A DNA stretch of 64,000 nt from Dromiciops gliroides (GCF_019393635.1 NC_057861.1:77073327-77137326), one strand, 5' to 3'; counted from the stretch's first letter, positions 10,560 through 22,312 are shown. Made by a program: numbers and translations. Notes: generated by a model from the sequence alone, not told the origin.

Positions 10560-11489
10560 AATGATAAAGTTCTTAGGATTTATATATTTCCACATAGAAA
10601 TGTAAACAGTTTAACCTTGTTGAATGCTTTATTATTTCTCTTTCCTGTTTACCTTTTTGTGCTTCTCTTGAGTCATCTATTTGAAAGTCGAATTTTCTCT
10701 CAGCTCTGTTCTTTTTATCAGGAATGCTTGAAAGTGCTCTATTTCATTAAATACCCATTTTCCCCTCCAAAGGATTACAATTAGTTTTGCTGGGTAGGTG
10801 ATGCTTGATTGTAATCCTAGCTCCTTTGCCTTCCAGATATCATATTTCATACTTTCTAATTCTTTCATATAGAAGCTGCTAAATCTTGTGTGACTCTGAC
10901 TGTGGATTCATAATATTTGAATTGTTTCTTCCTGACTGTTTGTAATATTTCCTCCTTGACTTGAGAGCTCTGGAATTTGGCTGATATTCCTGAGAGTTTT
11001 CATTTTGTTTACATCTCTTTTAGCAGGAAATCAGTGGATTCTTTCAATTTCCATTTTTACCCTCTGGTTCTAGGATATCAGGGAAGTTTTCTTTGAAAAT
11101 TTCTTGAAACATTATGTCTTGCCTTTTTAAAAATGATTGTTTTCAGGTAGTCCAATAATTCTTAAATTATTTCTTCTTGATCTATTTTTCATGTCAACCT
11201 TTTTTTGATGAGATAGTTCATATCTTTTTTATTTTTTCATTCTTTTTATTTTGTTTGATTGTTTCTTGATATTGCATGGAGTCATTAGTTTTCACTTGCC
11301 CAATTCTAACTTTTAAGGAATTATTTTCTTCAATGAGCTTTTGTACTTCCTTTTCCATTTGGCCAATTCTGCTTTATAAGGAGTTCTCTTCAGTAGATTT
11401 TTGTGCTTCTTTTTAAAACCCTTAAGCCAATTCTGGTTTTAATAGTATTTTTTCTAATTACATGTAAAGATAATTTTTAACATTCATTT
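10560..11489 (-). mobile_element. L1 LINE ORF1 fragment plus 3'-end piece
   Basis: Minus-strand sequence similar to the L1 ORF1 at 31050-31580: the block 'tcaggtagtccaataattct' matches there. Near 10868-10677 the reading KAKELGLQSSITYPAKLIV resembles the ORF1 C-terminal domain. From about 11440 to 11489 it becomes a separate L1 3' end ('ctaattacatgtaaag') that continues at 12784. Heavily broken. Confidence 0.65.
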
Positions 11490-12111
11490 AAAAAAATTCA
11501 CCAAGTCATTCCCCAATTGAGAAATGGTCAAAGGATATGAACAGGCAGTTTTCTGATGAAGAAACCAAAGCTATCTATTCCCATATGAAAAAATGCTCTA
11601 AATCTCTAATGATTAGAGAGATGCAAATTAAAACAACTCTGAGGTACCACCTGACACCTATCAGATTGGCTAATATGACAAAAAAGGAAGATAATAAATG
11701 TTGGAGAGGCTGTGGGAAAATTGGAACACTAATGCATTGTTGGTGGAGCTGTGAGCTGATCCAACCATTCTGGAGAGCAATTTGGAATTATGCCCAAAGG
11801 GCAATAAAGCTGTGCATACCCTTTGACCCAGCAATTCCACTTTTAGGTCTTTTGCCCAAAGAAATCAAGGAAGGGGGAAAGGGACCCACATGTACAAAAA
11901 TATTTATAGCTGCTCTTTACGTGGTAGCAAGGAATTGGAAGTTGAGGGGGTGCCCATCAATTGGGGAATGGCTGGACAAGTTGTGGTATATGAATACAAT
12001 GGAATACTATTGTGCTGTAAGAAATGATGAGCAGGAAGAGTTCAGAGAAACCTGGAGGGTCTTACGTGAGCTGATGATGAGTGAGATGAGCAGAACCAAA
12101 AGAACATTGTA

Positions 12112-12261
12112 GGGGCAGCTAGATGGCGCAGTGGATAGAGCACCGGCCCTGGATTCAGGAGTACCTGAGTTCAAATCTGGCCTCAGACACTTAACACTTA
12201 CTAGCTGTGTGACCCTGGGCAAGTCACTTAACCCCAATTGCCCCGCAAAAAAAAAAAAAAA
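12112..12261 (+). repeat. WSINE1-type CORE-SINE inside L1
   Basis: Plus-strand copy flanked by AAAAGAACATTGTA at 12098-12111 and 12262-12275. It ends the open ORF2 frame of the surrounding L1. Confidence 0.94.
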
Positions 12262-12559
12262 AAAAGAACATTGTACACAGTATCATCAACATTGAGTGTT
12301 GACCTACTGTGATGGACTATATTCTTCTCACCAATGCAATGGTACAGAAGAGTTCCAGGGAACTCATGATAGAAGAGGATCTCCAAATCCAAGAAAAAAA
12401 AAGAAAGAAAGAACTGTGGAGTATAGATGCTGATTGAACCATATTATTTCTTTGGTTTTGGGTGCTGTTGTTTTTTTTTTCTATTTTGAGGTTTTGCATC
12501 ACTGCTCTGATTTTTTCTCTTGTAACAGGATTAATGCAGAAATAGGATTAATGTTATTA

Positions 12560-12618
12560 TGTATATATATATGTGTGTGTATATATCTATATCTATATAT
12601 GTATAGAGATATATAGAC
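12560..12618. repeat. AT/GT-rich simple repeat in L1 3'UTR
   Basis: TATA, TGTG and TATC runs within the L1 3'UTR. The same site in the L1 at 2420-2440 carries a shorter TA run, so it is a family-typical expandable tract. Confidence 0.8.
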
Positions 12619-12783
12619 ATAACCTATATCAGATTACCTGTTGTCTAGGGGAGGGGGGGAGGGAGGGGAGGGAGGGAGAAAAATCTGAAATTGTAAAGCT
12701 TGTATAAACAAAAGTTGAGAACTATCTTTACATGTAACGGAAAAAATAAAATACCTTATACATTAAAAATTTTAAAAAAATAT

Positions 12784-12970
12784 AAAAAAATTCAGCTCCA
12801 AATTTTCCCTACCTCCCTCGCCACCCTCTTCCTAATATGGAAAGCCATTTGATATAGGTTATATATGTGCAATCAAAGTAAAACATATTTCCATACTAGT
12901 CATGTTGTGAAAGAAGAAACAGGCTAAAAGAAAAGAACCACAAGAAAGACCAATTCTATTTTTTAAGGTG
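12784..12970 (-). mobile_element. L1 LINE 3' fragment (target of the L1 above)
   Basis: Minus-strand L1 3'UTR sequence ('ttcagctccaaattttccct', 'gatataggttatatatgtgc') that continues from 11440-11489 across the inserted L1. Confidence 0.7.
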
Positions 12971-13172
12971 TTATTTTTTTTCAGTATATTTTGTGCCTCT
13001 TTTACCAAGCTATTGACTATTTTTCATGGTTTTCTTGCATCACTCTCATTCCTTTTCCTAGTTTTTCTTCTATTTCTTTTATCTGATTTTAAAAATCCTT
13101 TTTGAGCTTTTCTAGGAATTTGTTTGGGGCCCGAGACCAATCCTTTTTTTTTTTCTGGCTTTGAATGTAGCT

Positions 13173-13300
13173 ATTTTTTTTTTTTTGGAGGGACAATGAG
13201 GGTCACACAGCTAAGTGTCAAGTGTCTGAGGCCAGATTTGAACTCAGTTACTCCTGAATCCAGGGCCAGTGCTTTATCCACTGTGCCACCTAGCCACCCC
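13173..13300 (-). repeat. WSINE1-type CORE-SINE with internal deletion
   Basis: Minus-strand copy that lacks about 20 bases of the CORE ('gagggtcacacagctaagtg' joins where 'ttaagtgacttgcccag' is expected). Confidence 0.85.
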
Positions 13301-13865
13301 TAAATTAGTTTAATATTATTCTAAATCCAAGCATTTCTAACTTAGAGGAATGTCCAAATGTACATATTCCATTCTACCCTTCTACCTGCCTCATACCCTT
13401 GGACATCTCTCTCACACAAGATAGTTTAAAGTAATATTTATAGAAATTTCAAAGAGAAAAATATCAAAATACAGCAAAATATTGTTTGGGGACAACATTC
13501 TACTCCAACTAATAGAACAATAGTCACAATAAATACTCAGTTCCTTCCTTAATCATTCCTCTTGAGGGTTTTCCTGTGATCAGTACCCTAATCCCTTCAG
13601 AAGGGGAAACCTTCAAAATGGGACCTAACTTTAGGTGGCTCATAAGTCACTTCATCTGAGAATGGTGAAAGTAATGTTCTTAATTAGGCAAGAGGTATTT
13701 TTGGTGGTGGTGTTCTTGGTTGCCACTCAACTCATTCTCCTTGTTTATAAATATGTATAGTTCTGCAAAATAAATTACCATATCAGCTCCATCCCTTATT
13801 AATTTTAATATTATTATTTTTCTTCTACATATTTTCCTAAAGGGAGAATTTCAGAAAGGACTTTA
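13301..13865. other. Unassigned intergenic sequence
   Basis: AT-rich sequence with no exon, RNA gene or repeat that I recognise. Confidence 0.4.
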
Positions 13866-13873
13866 GACTAGAG

Positions 13874-14820
13874 CAGTGGTTATCACTTTTTGGTCTCAGG
13901 ACTCCTTTATATTCTTAAAAAATTGTTGAGGATCCCAAAGAGCTATTGTTTAAGTGGCTTATTCCCAGGAGTGTGCTGGTAAAAGTATAATAATTGGCTC
14001 TTTGGATAAAATGTGTTAATGACACACTTTTAAGTTTAGTATGCATTATTAACATCTTCTCCATCACTTTCTTAAGTCTAGAAAATCAACAAAACAATAA
14101 ATCAAGCCCTGGTTTGTAGAATTTACCAATTCTGAAGGGTAAATGCTCACATTGAAAATTTAACAGTTGGCTCTCCAAAGTGGGATTGAGCTGGTTCCAG
14201 AATACCCCTACAAATCTACTCATATTTGCTATATTAGAAATTAAAACTGATAAAATTTTAAAGTATTAATTCATTTAAAATAACAATAAATAGGGGGCAG
14301 CTAGGTGATGTAGTGGATAAAGCACCAGCCCTGGATTCAGGAGGACCTGAGTTCAAATGCAGCCTTAGACATTTGACACTTACTAGCTGTGTGACCCTGG
14401 GCAAGTCACTTAACGCTCATTGCCCTGCAACAAACTGAATAAATAAATAAATAACAAACACAATAACAATAAATAAACCCACTTTATATTAATATAAATA
14501 ACATTTTTCTGAGAATAACTGTATTTTCAAAGAAAAAATTAGTGAGAATATTTTCACAAAACTCTTTAATAGTTGGCCTAATAAAAGACAGCTGGATCTT
14601 TATATCTGCTTCTGTATTCAATCTGTTGTGATATGTTGTTTTGGTCAAAGTATAGGTGGAAAAAATACAACCTCATGCAGATATGTAGTTGGAAAAGGGA
14701 AGAGTATTTGAATAGGCAAATAATATCCTAGTATTATAAAAACAGTTTTGGCCTCTCACACCTCCTAAAAGGGTCTCAGGGATTCCCAGGGATCTGTGGA
14801 CCATACTTTGAGAACTATTG
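13874..14820 (+). mobile_element. hAT (Charlie/MER-like) non-autonomous DNA transposon
   Basis: The left end 'cagtggttatcactttttgg' and right end 'catactttgagaactattg' are inverted-repeat termini of hAT-Charlie type (CAGTGGTTCTCAAA-like). The 8-base duplications GACTAGAG (13866-13873) and GACTAAAG (14821-14828) have the hAT length and differ by one base, which suggests age. No transposase frame is present, so it moved with help. A SINE is inserted at 14293-14463. A fragment of the same family lies at 5298-5470. I cannot name the exact Repbase family. Confidence 0.82.
14293..14463 (+). repeat. WSINE1-type CORE-SINE inside hAT element
   Basis: Plus-strand copy with the duplication TAACAATAAATA at 14281-14292 and 14464-14475. 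Confidence 0.9.
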
Positions 14821-14929
14821 GACTAAAGAAATGTTTATTTTAAAAATATTTTCAGTTGACCTATAAAGGAGGTTTATGATATACTTCCACAATTCTTATC
14901 TTTTTTTTGTGCTCAGCACAATTCTTTGA

Positions 14930-14931
<2 letters not shown>

Positions 14932-14979
<48 letters not shown>
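14932..14979. repeat. (CA)n microsatellite
   Basis: About 23 CA dinucleotides in a row. Confidence 0.96.
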
Positions 14980-14982
<3 letters not shown>

Positions 14983-15002
14983 TTAATGATTCTAGGATCT
15001 CA

Positions 15003-15164
15003 GGGGCAACTAGGTAGACCAGTGGATAAAGCACTGGCCCTGGATTTAGGAGAACCTGAGTTCAAATCCAGCCTCAGACACTTGACACTTATGAGCTGTG
15101 TGACCCTGGGCAAGTCACTTAACCCTCACTGCTTCACATTAAAAAAAAAAAACAAAGAAAAATT
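15003..15164 (+). repeat. WSINE1-type CORE-SINE
   Basis: Plus-strand copy flanked by ATTCTAGGATCTCA (14989-15002) and ATTCTAAGATCTCA (15165-15178), one mismatch. Confidence 0.92.
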
Positions 15165-15179
15165 ATTCTAAGATCTCAA

Positions 15180-15988
15180 TTTTATACCTGCTAATTAGCA
15201 GCAATATACATTACTCCAGTTGGTCCAAAATATGGAGTTCTCTGCATTTTACTTTAATGAATCAGATACCACAAAACAATGAAATAAAAAGACTATTCTA
15301 GATACTATAATGGCATAATAGTAGGTATTACCTTCCATTGGGGTACAGAAAGTAATGCAGTAGGTGGACATAAAACCCAGTGTTCGAAACATACTTTAGT
15401 GTCCAGCCAGCCCTTTAATCTCCTGGACAGTAATGAGAAGGCTCTGTAGATTAACAAAGCTTGCTGGGATCAAAGCTGTCCAAGTTAAAAGCGATTAGAA
15501 CTCAGAGTAACATTGTTTTGCTGGTAAACTGGCCAGTAGTCTCATCCACTTAGCTATAGTTGTTTCAAAATAGATATTTTGAATCTATATAGAGATTCTT
15601 TTAATATAGCTATCATTCTCATTGAGAGCAATTTTTTTTGAGAGAGTACACTTGATATTATTTGTTCACCCAACAAGTTTTCTATATTGCAACTGTATCC
15701 TCATCTCCAATTGTCTGTGTGTATGTGTGTGTGCACACTAACACAGGATGATTGTAGATGTCAGAAATTCCAGTAATTCCCTATTCTGTACCAAATATCT
15801 GGCATTATTCTAGGAACATTTAGGAACTGATTAAGTTCTCTTGAGAACTTGATCTCCCAAATATACCACAATATACTACTCAGTTTCACCTGCATCCTTC
15901 CCAAGGTCCCTTAACCTGGCCAAAGGCATCAGAAGTATATTTAGAGTGGTTCTCCCAACCTGAGACCCTCCATGGCAAGAGGTCAGAA
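15180..15988. other. Unassigned intergenic sequence
   Basis: No exon or repeat family recognised. A short GT-rich run lies at 15714-15732. Confidence 0.4.
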
Positions 15989-16004
15989 GGGATTCTGGAT
16001 TTCT

Positions 16005-16153
16005 TTTTTTTTTTTTTTTGCAGGGCAATGAGGGTTAAGTGACTTGCCCAGGGTCACACAGCTAGTAAGTGTCAAGTGTCTGAGGTCGGATTTGAACTCA
16101 GGTACTCCTGAATCCAGGGCTGGTGCTTTACCACTGTGCCATCTAGCTGCCCC
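16005..16153 (-). repeat. WSINE1-type CORE-SINE with 16-bp TSD
   Basis: Minus-strand copy flanked by GGGATTCTGGATTTCT at 15989-16004 and 16154-16169. Confidence 0.94.
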
Positions 16154-16321
16154 GGGATTCTGGATTTCTAAAACTGTCCAGTTGACATTAATGAGTGAGG
16201 ACATCAGGTGTGACTTATAGTTGATCATTTGAGAAATTCCAGAATTTGGAGTATTCTTTGTCCTGTTGGAATATTTCAGCCTGTTGGGATCATTCATTAA
16301 TGAGGAAAATAGAGTTCTAGT

Positions 16322-16579
16322 GGAGGAGCTAGGTGGCTGAGTGAAGAAAGTACTGGAACTGGAGTCAGGAAGACTCCTGTTCCTGAATTCAAATCTAGCC
16401 TCAGATACTTACTAGCTATGTGATCCTATGAAATTCACTTAACCCTATTTGCCTCAATTTCTTCATCTGTAAAATAAGTTAGAGAAAGAAATGGCAAACC
16501 ATTCCAGTATCTTTACTAAGAAAATCCAAAATTGGGTAATAAAGTGTTGGACATAACTGAAAAATGACTGAACAACAAC
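16322..16579 (+). repeat. MAR1-type SINE
   Basis: Full-length older CORE-SINE with the MAR1-like 3' end ('gaaatggcaaaccattccag', then AAC repeats), flanked by AGAGTTCTAGT at 16311-16321 and 16580-16590. Confidence 0.85.
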
Positions 16580-16590
16580 AGAGTTCTAGT

Positions 16591-17026
16591 AAAGAAATGA
16601 TGTGGAGTTCTTTCCAGTTCACCTGAAACTGATACAGTTTCTGTGACAAGGATGGTGTGGATTTTCTCACTGTACTAATTTATGAAAGCTTTCTAGGCCT
16701 TTGTGTACAATCTAGGCTTAAACTTAAGTGTTGGCTTTTTCGTGGATGGATCCAATTAAATCTTGCTTACCTCTCCTAGATAGTAAGGACACTCAGATAC
16801 TTGAGACAATTCTCTTAATTTGTGTCAATCAGACAGCTATAGACTTAAGAGCAACAAGAATATTGAGAAACAACAGGTTGTTTTTGAAAAGGGTCATTTA
16901 AAAAAATCTCTAGGACTTACAATCACCTACATTCTTTCCCATTTTAGATTTTATAATAAAATACTAATATAGTCCCATCTCACTGAAATCACCAGTATTA
17001 GGGACCATGGTTATATTTATTATATT
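16591..17026. other. Unassigned intergenic sequence
   Basis: No exon or repeat family recognised. Confidence 0.4.
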
Positions 17027-17036
17027 ATAAAGGGCA

Positions 17037-17207
17037 GGGGCAGCTAGGTGGCACAGTGGATAGAGCACCGATCCTGGATTCAGGAGGACCCGAGTTCAAA
17101 TCCAGACTCAGACACTTTACACTTACTAGCTGTGTGACCCTAGGCAAGTTACTTAACCCCAATTGCTTCACCAAAATAAATAAATAAATAAACAAACAAA
17201 CAAATAA
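17037..17207 (+). repeat. WSINE1-type CORE-SINE
   Basis: Plus-strand copy with a tail of AAAT and AAAC repeats, flanked by ATAAAGGGCA at 17027-17036 and 17208-17217. Confidence 0.92.
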
Positions 17208-17525
17208 ATAAAGGGCAATTTGATACATCATTATGAAGAACAGTACAACTAGTTGTACAACAATCATTAAAGATATTGTGAATACCAGTAGGCACTTATA
17301 AATTCCTTCTTTAAAATTTTTTTTCTTAATTACATGTAAACTTTTTTAACATTAAAAAAATTTTGAGTTCCAAATTCTTTCCTTCCTTCCCCTCCCCTTA
17401 AGAAGGTAAGTAATTTGATATAAATCATACATGTTCAGTCATGCAAAGTATTTCCACATTATCCATGTTGCAAAAGAAAACACAGACCAAAAAACTAAGA
17501 ATAATGTTTTTAAAAATATGCTTTA

Positions 17526-17661
17526 GGGGCAGCTAGGTGGCAAAGTGGATAGAGCACCGGCCCTGGAGTCAGGAGTACCTGAGTTCAAATCCAGCCTCAG
17601 ACACTTACTAGCTGTGTGACCCTGGGCAAGTCACTTAACCCCAATTGCCTCACTAAAAAAA
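17526..17661 (+). repeat. WSINE1-type CORE-SINE inside L1
   Basis: Plus-strand copy. The duplicated target is about 'atgcttta', to the left near 17518 and to the right near 17666. Confidence 0.88.
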
Positions 17662-18340
17662 AAAAATGCTTTAATGTGCATTCAGACTCCATCAGTTCTT
17701 TCTCTGGAGATAAATAACATTTTTATCATAAGTCCTTCAGCACTGCTTTGGGTCATTGTATTGCTTAGTTATTCACAGTTGATCATTGAACAATATTGTT
17801 GTTACTGTGTACAATGTTCTCCTACTTTTGCTCATTTCACTTTGTATCAGTTTGTGTAAATTCCCAGGTTTTTCAGAAAGCATCCTGCTCATCAATTTCT
17901 TATAGCACAGTAACATTCGATCACAATCATATATACCACAACTTGTTCAGCTCTTCCCCAATTGATGGGCATCCCTTCAATTTCCAATTCTTTGCCTTCA
18001 CAAGAACTGCTATAAATATTTTTGAATATATAGGTTCTTTTCTGTCTTTAAAAAATCTCTATGGGATCCAGTCCTAATAGAGGACTGGTCAAACTTTGCT
18101 GGTCAAAGTTATATACAGTTTTATAACCCATTGGGTATAGTTGCAAATTGCTCTCCATAATGGTTGGATCAGTTCACAACTACACCAACAGTGTATTAGT
18201 GTCTGTAATTTTCCATATCCCCTCCAACATTTGTCATTTTCCTTTATATTTCCTTTTTATTATATTAGTCGAGCTGATAGGTGTGAGGCAGTACAGAATT
18301 ATTTTAATTTGTATTTCTTTAATCAATTTTAAGCATTTTT

Positions 18341-18480
18341 GGGGGGGTAGGCAATGGGGGTTAAGTGACTGGCCCAGGGTCACACAGCTAGTAAGTGTCA
18401 AGTGTCTAAGGCCGGATTTGAACTCAGGTACTCCTGAATCCAGGGCTGGTGCTTTATCCACTGTACCACTTAGCTGCCCC
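18341..18480 (-). repeat. WSINE1-type CORE-SINE inside L1
   Basis: Minus-strand copy flanked by AATTTTAAGCATTTT at 18325-18339 and 18481-18495. Confidence 0.92.
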
Positions 18481-18689
18481 AATTTTAAGCATTTTAAAAA
18501 TAAGACTATATATAGATTTGATTCCTTTTGGAAACTGCCTGTTCATATCCTTTGACCATTTGGCAATTGGGGAATGACTTGTACCCTTATAAATTTGACT
18601 CTGTTCTCTATACATTTAAGAAATCAGGCCTTTATCTGAGAAACATGCTATAAAAAAAAATTTCCCCAGTTTCCTGCTCCCCCCCCTTT

Positions 18690-18838
18690 TTTTGTATTTT
18701 TTTGCAGGGCAATAAGGGTTGAGTGACTTGCTCAGGGTCACACAGCCAGTAAGTGTCAAGTGTCTGAGGCAGGATTTGAACTCAGATCCTCCTGAATCCA
18801 GGGCCAGTGCTTTATCCACTGCACCACTTAGCTGCCCC
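18690..18838 (-). repeat. WSINE1-type CORE-SINE inside L1
   Basis: Minus-strand copy between L1 parts ('cccagtttcctgctcc' on the left, 'tcctgtttcctttct' on the right). The target duplication is blurred. Confidence 0.85.
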
Positions 18839-19165
18839 TCCTGTTTCCTTTCTAATATTGGTTGCATTTAAAAATTTAATATAATCAAAATTATCCATTT
18901 TGTATATTGTAATGCTCTCTATCTCTTGTTTGGTCATAAATCATCTGACAGGTAAAATATTCCATGCTTCACTACAGCAGTAACAATACCAAGAACAATT
19001 CACATGAATTTATACCAATTCACACTACTTACCAACTTCAGTCAAGTTATGGAAAGACCTGGAGGCAAGGTAAAGATCACTTTGGGCAAAAACAAGCCTG
19101 GTAGAAGAATAAGGCTTTCTATAATGACTAATAGAAACCGAAAAGAAGTAAGATTAAGTCATAGT

Positions 19166-19560
19166 GGGGACAGCTAGATAGCACAGTGGATAAAGCACCA
19201 GCCCTGGATTCAGGAGTACCTGAGTTCAAATCTGGCCTCAGACACTTGACACTTACTAGCTGTGTGACCCTGGGCAAGTCACTTAACCCCCATTGCCCCA
19301 CAAAAAAAACAAAAAACCAAAAAAAACCCCAAACAAAGAAAAAAAAAACAAAGCAAGTTTGTAGACCTTAGGTTAAAAACCCCTGTCCCAATGATTTACA
19401 GGGAAATTTATGGGGCAGCTAGGTGGTGCGGTGGATAGAGCACCAGCCCTGGATTCAGGAGTACCTGAGTTCAAATCTGACCTCAGACACTTAACATTTA
19501 CTAGCTGTGTGACCCTAGGCAAGTCACTTAACCCCAATTGCCTCACTAAAAAAAAAAAAA
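19166..19560 (+). repeat. SINE-spacer-SINE unit inside one 15-bp TSD
   Basis: Two plus-strand WSINE1 copies (19166 to about 19362, and about 19413 to 19560) are joined by about 50 bases of non-SINE sequence. The duplication AGATTAAGTCATAGT lies just before the first (19151-19165) and just after the second (19561-19575). The spacer therefore does not come from the target site. Simplest reading: one transcript carried SINE, flanking DNA and a second SINE, and was copied in as a unit. Alternatively, the second SINE landed inside a carried 3' tail. Confidence 0.82.
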
Positions 19561-19869
19561 AGATTAAGTCATAGTCCATTATGGTCATTAAGGCTATAGA
19601 TTTCGGCTATGGGTTTCTAAATTGCCTAGCCGTTCCCAGGATGAACTTGGATTATACTTCTGAAAATTCCTTCTGCATTGGTTTCATGGAGTCTACAGAA
19701 ACAAAGGCACCTAAATTTGTTCATGTCTTGGATTTTTCTATTTAACTTCCCCACCCCTCTGAATTGGTCCCTGAAGAAGCAAGAGGGCCATCTCAGTATT
19801 TCACATACTGAAATGTCTCATATCTATTAAAAAAGGGTTTGTAGACAATTGTCTGTCTAGCCATACTTC

Positions 19870-20108
19870 TTATTCAGTTGTTTTTTCATCATGTCCAACT
19901 CTTCATTACTCCATTTGGGGTTTTCTTGGCAAAGATACTGGAATGGTTTGCCATTTCCTTCTCCAGCTCATTTTATAGATGAAAAAACTGAGGCAAACAA
20001 GGTTAAGTGATTTGCCCAGGTTGCACAGGCCAGATTTAAACTCAGGAAAATGAATCTTCCTGACTCCAAGCCTGGCACTCTATCTAACTTTGATATCTAG
20101 CTGTCCCA
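19870..20108 (-). repeat. MAR1-type SINE, old
   Basis: Minus-strand copy: 'ggggttttcttggcaaagat', 'actggaatggtttgccattt', then the CORE and a degraded head ending 'atatctagctgtccc'. Confidence 0.8.
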
Positions 20109-20109
20109 C

Positions 20110-21178
20110 TCATCTATACTGGACCCTATCCATACTAAACCCAATTACAAATATCTACAAATAGAAGATTAACACTCCCCAAGATAAGATGGCAGTGAGT
20201 TAACTATGCTACAGATGTATTACACAATTGTTCTATCTTAGGGATGGATTTCTACACATCAATCACAAATTTACATTTAAATAGAGTCTATTTCACCTTT
20301 TTTTTCATTACCTGCAAATATATCTATTCCTTTGGAACATCACCTGTTTTCAAACAATATTTCCTGATAGCTGGTCCAACTTCTCTAAGTCTACTGTACT
20401 GTTTGACAAATTCAAATTAACTCTAGGTATAGCAAAGGATAAACATTTGAATACCTGAAGCAATCATTAACCCAAAACAAGGTGGCTTCCAGAAAAACAT
20501 CTCCAAGGAGTAAGACCTCTAATTCACAAATCAATCAGAGCATCTGGATCAAAGAAGTTCTAATCTCCTAAGGTTACAAACTCATCACTCTGGAGATATC
20601 ATTCCAAAAACTTAACAGCACTTCTATGTGCTGCTGTCTTTCAAAATTCACAGTGTAAGAAACTTATAAACATACTACTAACATAAAACAATCTTGAGGA
20701 CTTAAAAAACCAGAAATACCAAAAGAAGCTTTTTGCTGGTCTTTAATAATGTAAATTCAGTTGAATGTGTGTCCAAGTCAGCTGCTGATAAAACTATTTC
20801 ATTCACCTAACAGTTTTGGCATTCAATACCAGTTGCATTCAGAAACAGGTACAGTCATCACTGTTAACAGCAGTGCTACAAAAGGTGTGGTACCATCAAT
20901 TGCCAACTAATTAGAGCACAAATCAACTATGCCATGAAAATGAATTGTTCCTGATTAATTTATCAAACCCAATACAAATCCAGATTTCAAATTGCTCGGT
21001 TTTAAATGTTGTCATGTGATTGTCTACTTTTCCAAGTATTTCCATAAGAATACCAGTTAAGTAAACTTTGAAATCATTTAGAAATCTCAAAATAAACTCC
21101 AACTCCCTGGAGAGGAAAAATACATTTTTTTCAAGTATAGTTCATAGTTCCACAGGCATGGCAATCTTTCCATTTTAC
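20110..21178. other. Unassigned intergenic sequence
   Basis: About 1.07 kb with no exon, RNA gene or repeat that I recognise; one of the longest plain stretches in the window. Confidence 0.45.
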
Positions 21179-21179
21179 T

Positions 21180-21327
21180 TTTTTTTTTTTTTGTGAAGCA
21201 ATTAGGGTTAAGTGACTTGCCCAGGGTCGAACAGCTAGTAAGTGTCAAATGTCTGAGGTCAAATTTGAACTCAGGTCCTCCTGAATCCAGGGCTGGTGCT
21301 CTATCCACTTTGCTACCTAGCTGCCCC
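21180..21327 (-). repeat. WSINE1-type CORE-SINE
   Basis: Minus-strand copy starting with a T-tract and ending 'acctagctgcccc'. Confidence 0.9.
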
Positions 21328-22296
21328 TTTACTATTTTTTTTATCTCAATAAGATCTAAAAATCTTCCTTAAACTTACCTTGCCACTTTCTGTAAGGCTG
21401 GTCTTTTCTTCTTTCTGCCTTTTTGAGTTGATTTGTGCTGGAGATTCTGATAGTTGGGGAAAATGAGAACCCTGTATTGGTTCCTGTTGGAGTAAAAAAA
21501 AAAAGTCACTATTTCTGTTTTCCTGTTGTTGGGGAATGAGACATTGAAGGCACTCATCTAGCCTCTTGAATGAGATAATATCACTGTATGTAGAGTTGCC
21601 TTTTCAGAATTTTCTACTCTCAAAAGCATCTTTATAAATTTCTTATTGTCTTTTAACTGAGCTTCATGTCTACATTGTGTCAGTGTAAACAATCTTAAAT
21701 GTCTCAATTATTGATGGATAAACCTGGATTCTGCAAATCATAAAGTCACACTTCTCTTTGTATTGATTTAATACTTTATTTTCTTTCTAATACTGTTAAT
21801 TTTTTAAACCTTATTCTCTGCTTCCAAGTCATGTTTAAAATTGTGCTTTTCAGACTTAGTTCCCATTTTGTCCATTGCATCTGTCTCTTTAGCACAATTA
21901 TCTTAAGCATCTGAAATCCATTGCAAAACTTTACTTTTAGGTAATTTGAATGGAAATGTCCAGATTTACTGGCAGTTTCTCATTTTGCAAAATGAAACTT
22001 TTCCAGTTTGGTTTCTTAAGAACTTGCAAAAGCCCAGTCTATGCTCGTGGCTTTTAGGTGACTTTGCTTCCAATTTATGAGGCAATTAAATTCTTCAAAA
22101 TGATTCAGAAACTCACTGTGGTCTTTAGCATTTTTCCAAATGACTTAACCTATTTTTCTCTGACAATTTCTTTTCATAAGGTTATTGAAATATATGACTC
22201 TTTTCCAAGTTGGAGAGAAAATTAAGAGAATGATACCTGCAGGGTGAGATTCTTAAGCACCAGGTAAAGCTATAACTGCTGGTCACCACACACTGC
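21328..22296. other. Unassigned intergenic sequence
   Basis: No exon, RNA gene or repeat recognised. Confidence 0.4.
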
Positions 22297-22312
22297 AAAA
22301 TGACAGAATAGT

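Larger units (their letters stand above)
11501..12783 (+). mobile_element. L1 LINE inserted in another L1, 11-bp TSD
   Basis: 5'-truncated plus-strand L1. It has an open ORF2 C-terminal segment at 11537-12112 (MNRQFSDEETKAIYS, KCWRGCGKIGTLMHCWW, IPLLGLLPKE, YMNTMEYYCAVRNDE), then the 3'UTR with a G-rich tract near 12640-12680 and an A-rich tail. The duplication AAAAAAATTCA at 11490-11500 and 12784-12794 marks insertion into a minus-strand L1 3' end. A SINE lies at 12112-12261. The 191 open residues make it one of the youngest LINE copies in the window, but it lacks reverse transcriptase and is dead on arrival. Confidence 0.88.
17300..18960 (-). mobile_element. L1 LINE 3' part, cut by three SINEs
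   Basis: Minus-strand L1 of the subfamily with tail 'cttaattacatgtaaac'. The C-rich block ('cttccttcccctcccc') is near 17380-17400 and the ORF2 end is degraded ('aattgatgggcatcccttc', 'tttgaccatttggcaattgg'). Three WSINE1 copies lie inside it, at 17526, 18341 and 18690. Confidence 0.8.

Noticed and set aside
18148-18555. 135-residue open frame and dozens like it with '[23 protein letters not shown]'-type or reverse-strand 'DKAPALDSG'-type text
   Set aside because: These are WSINE1 copies read through in either direction, not protein families.
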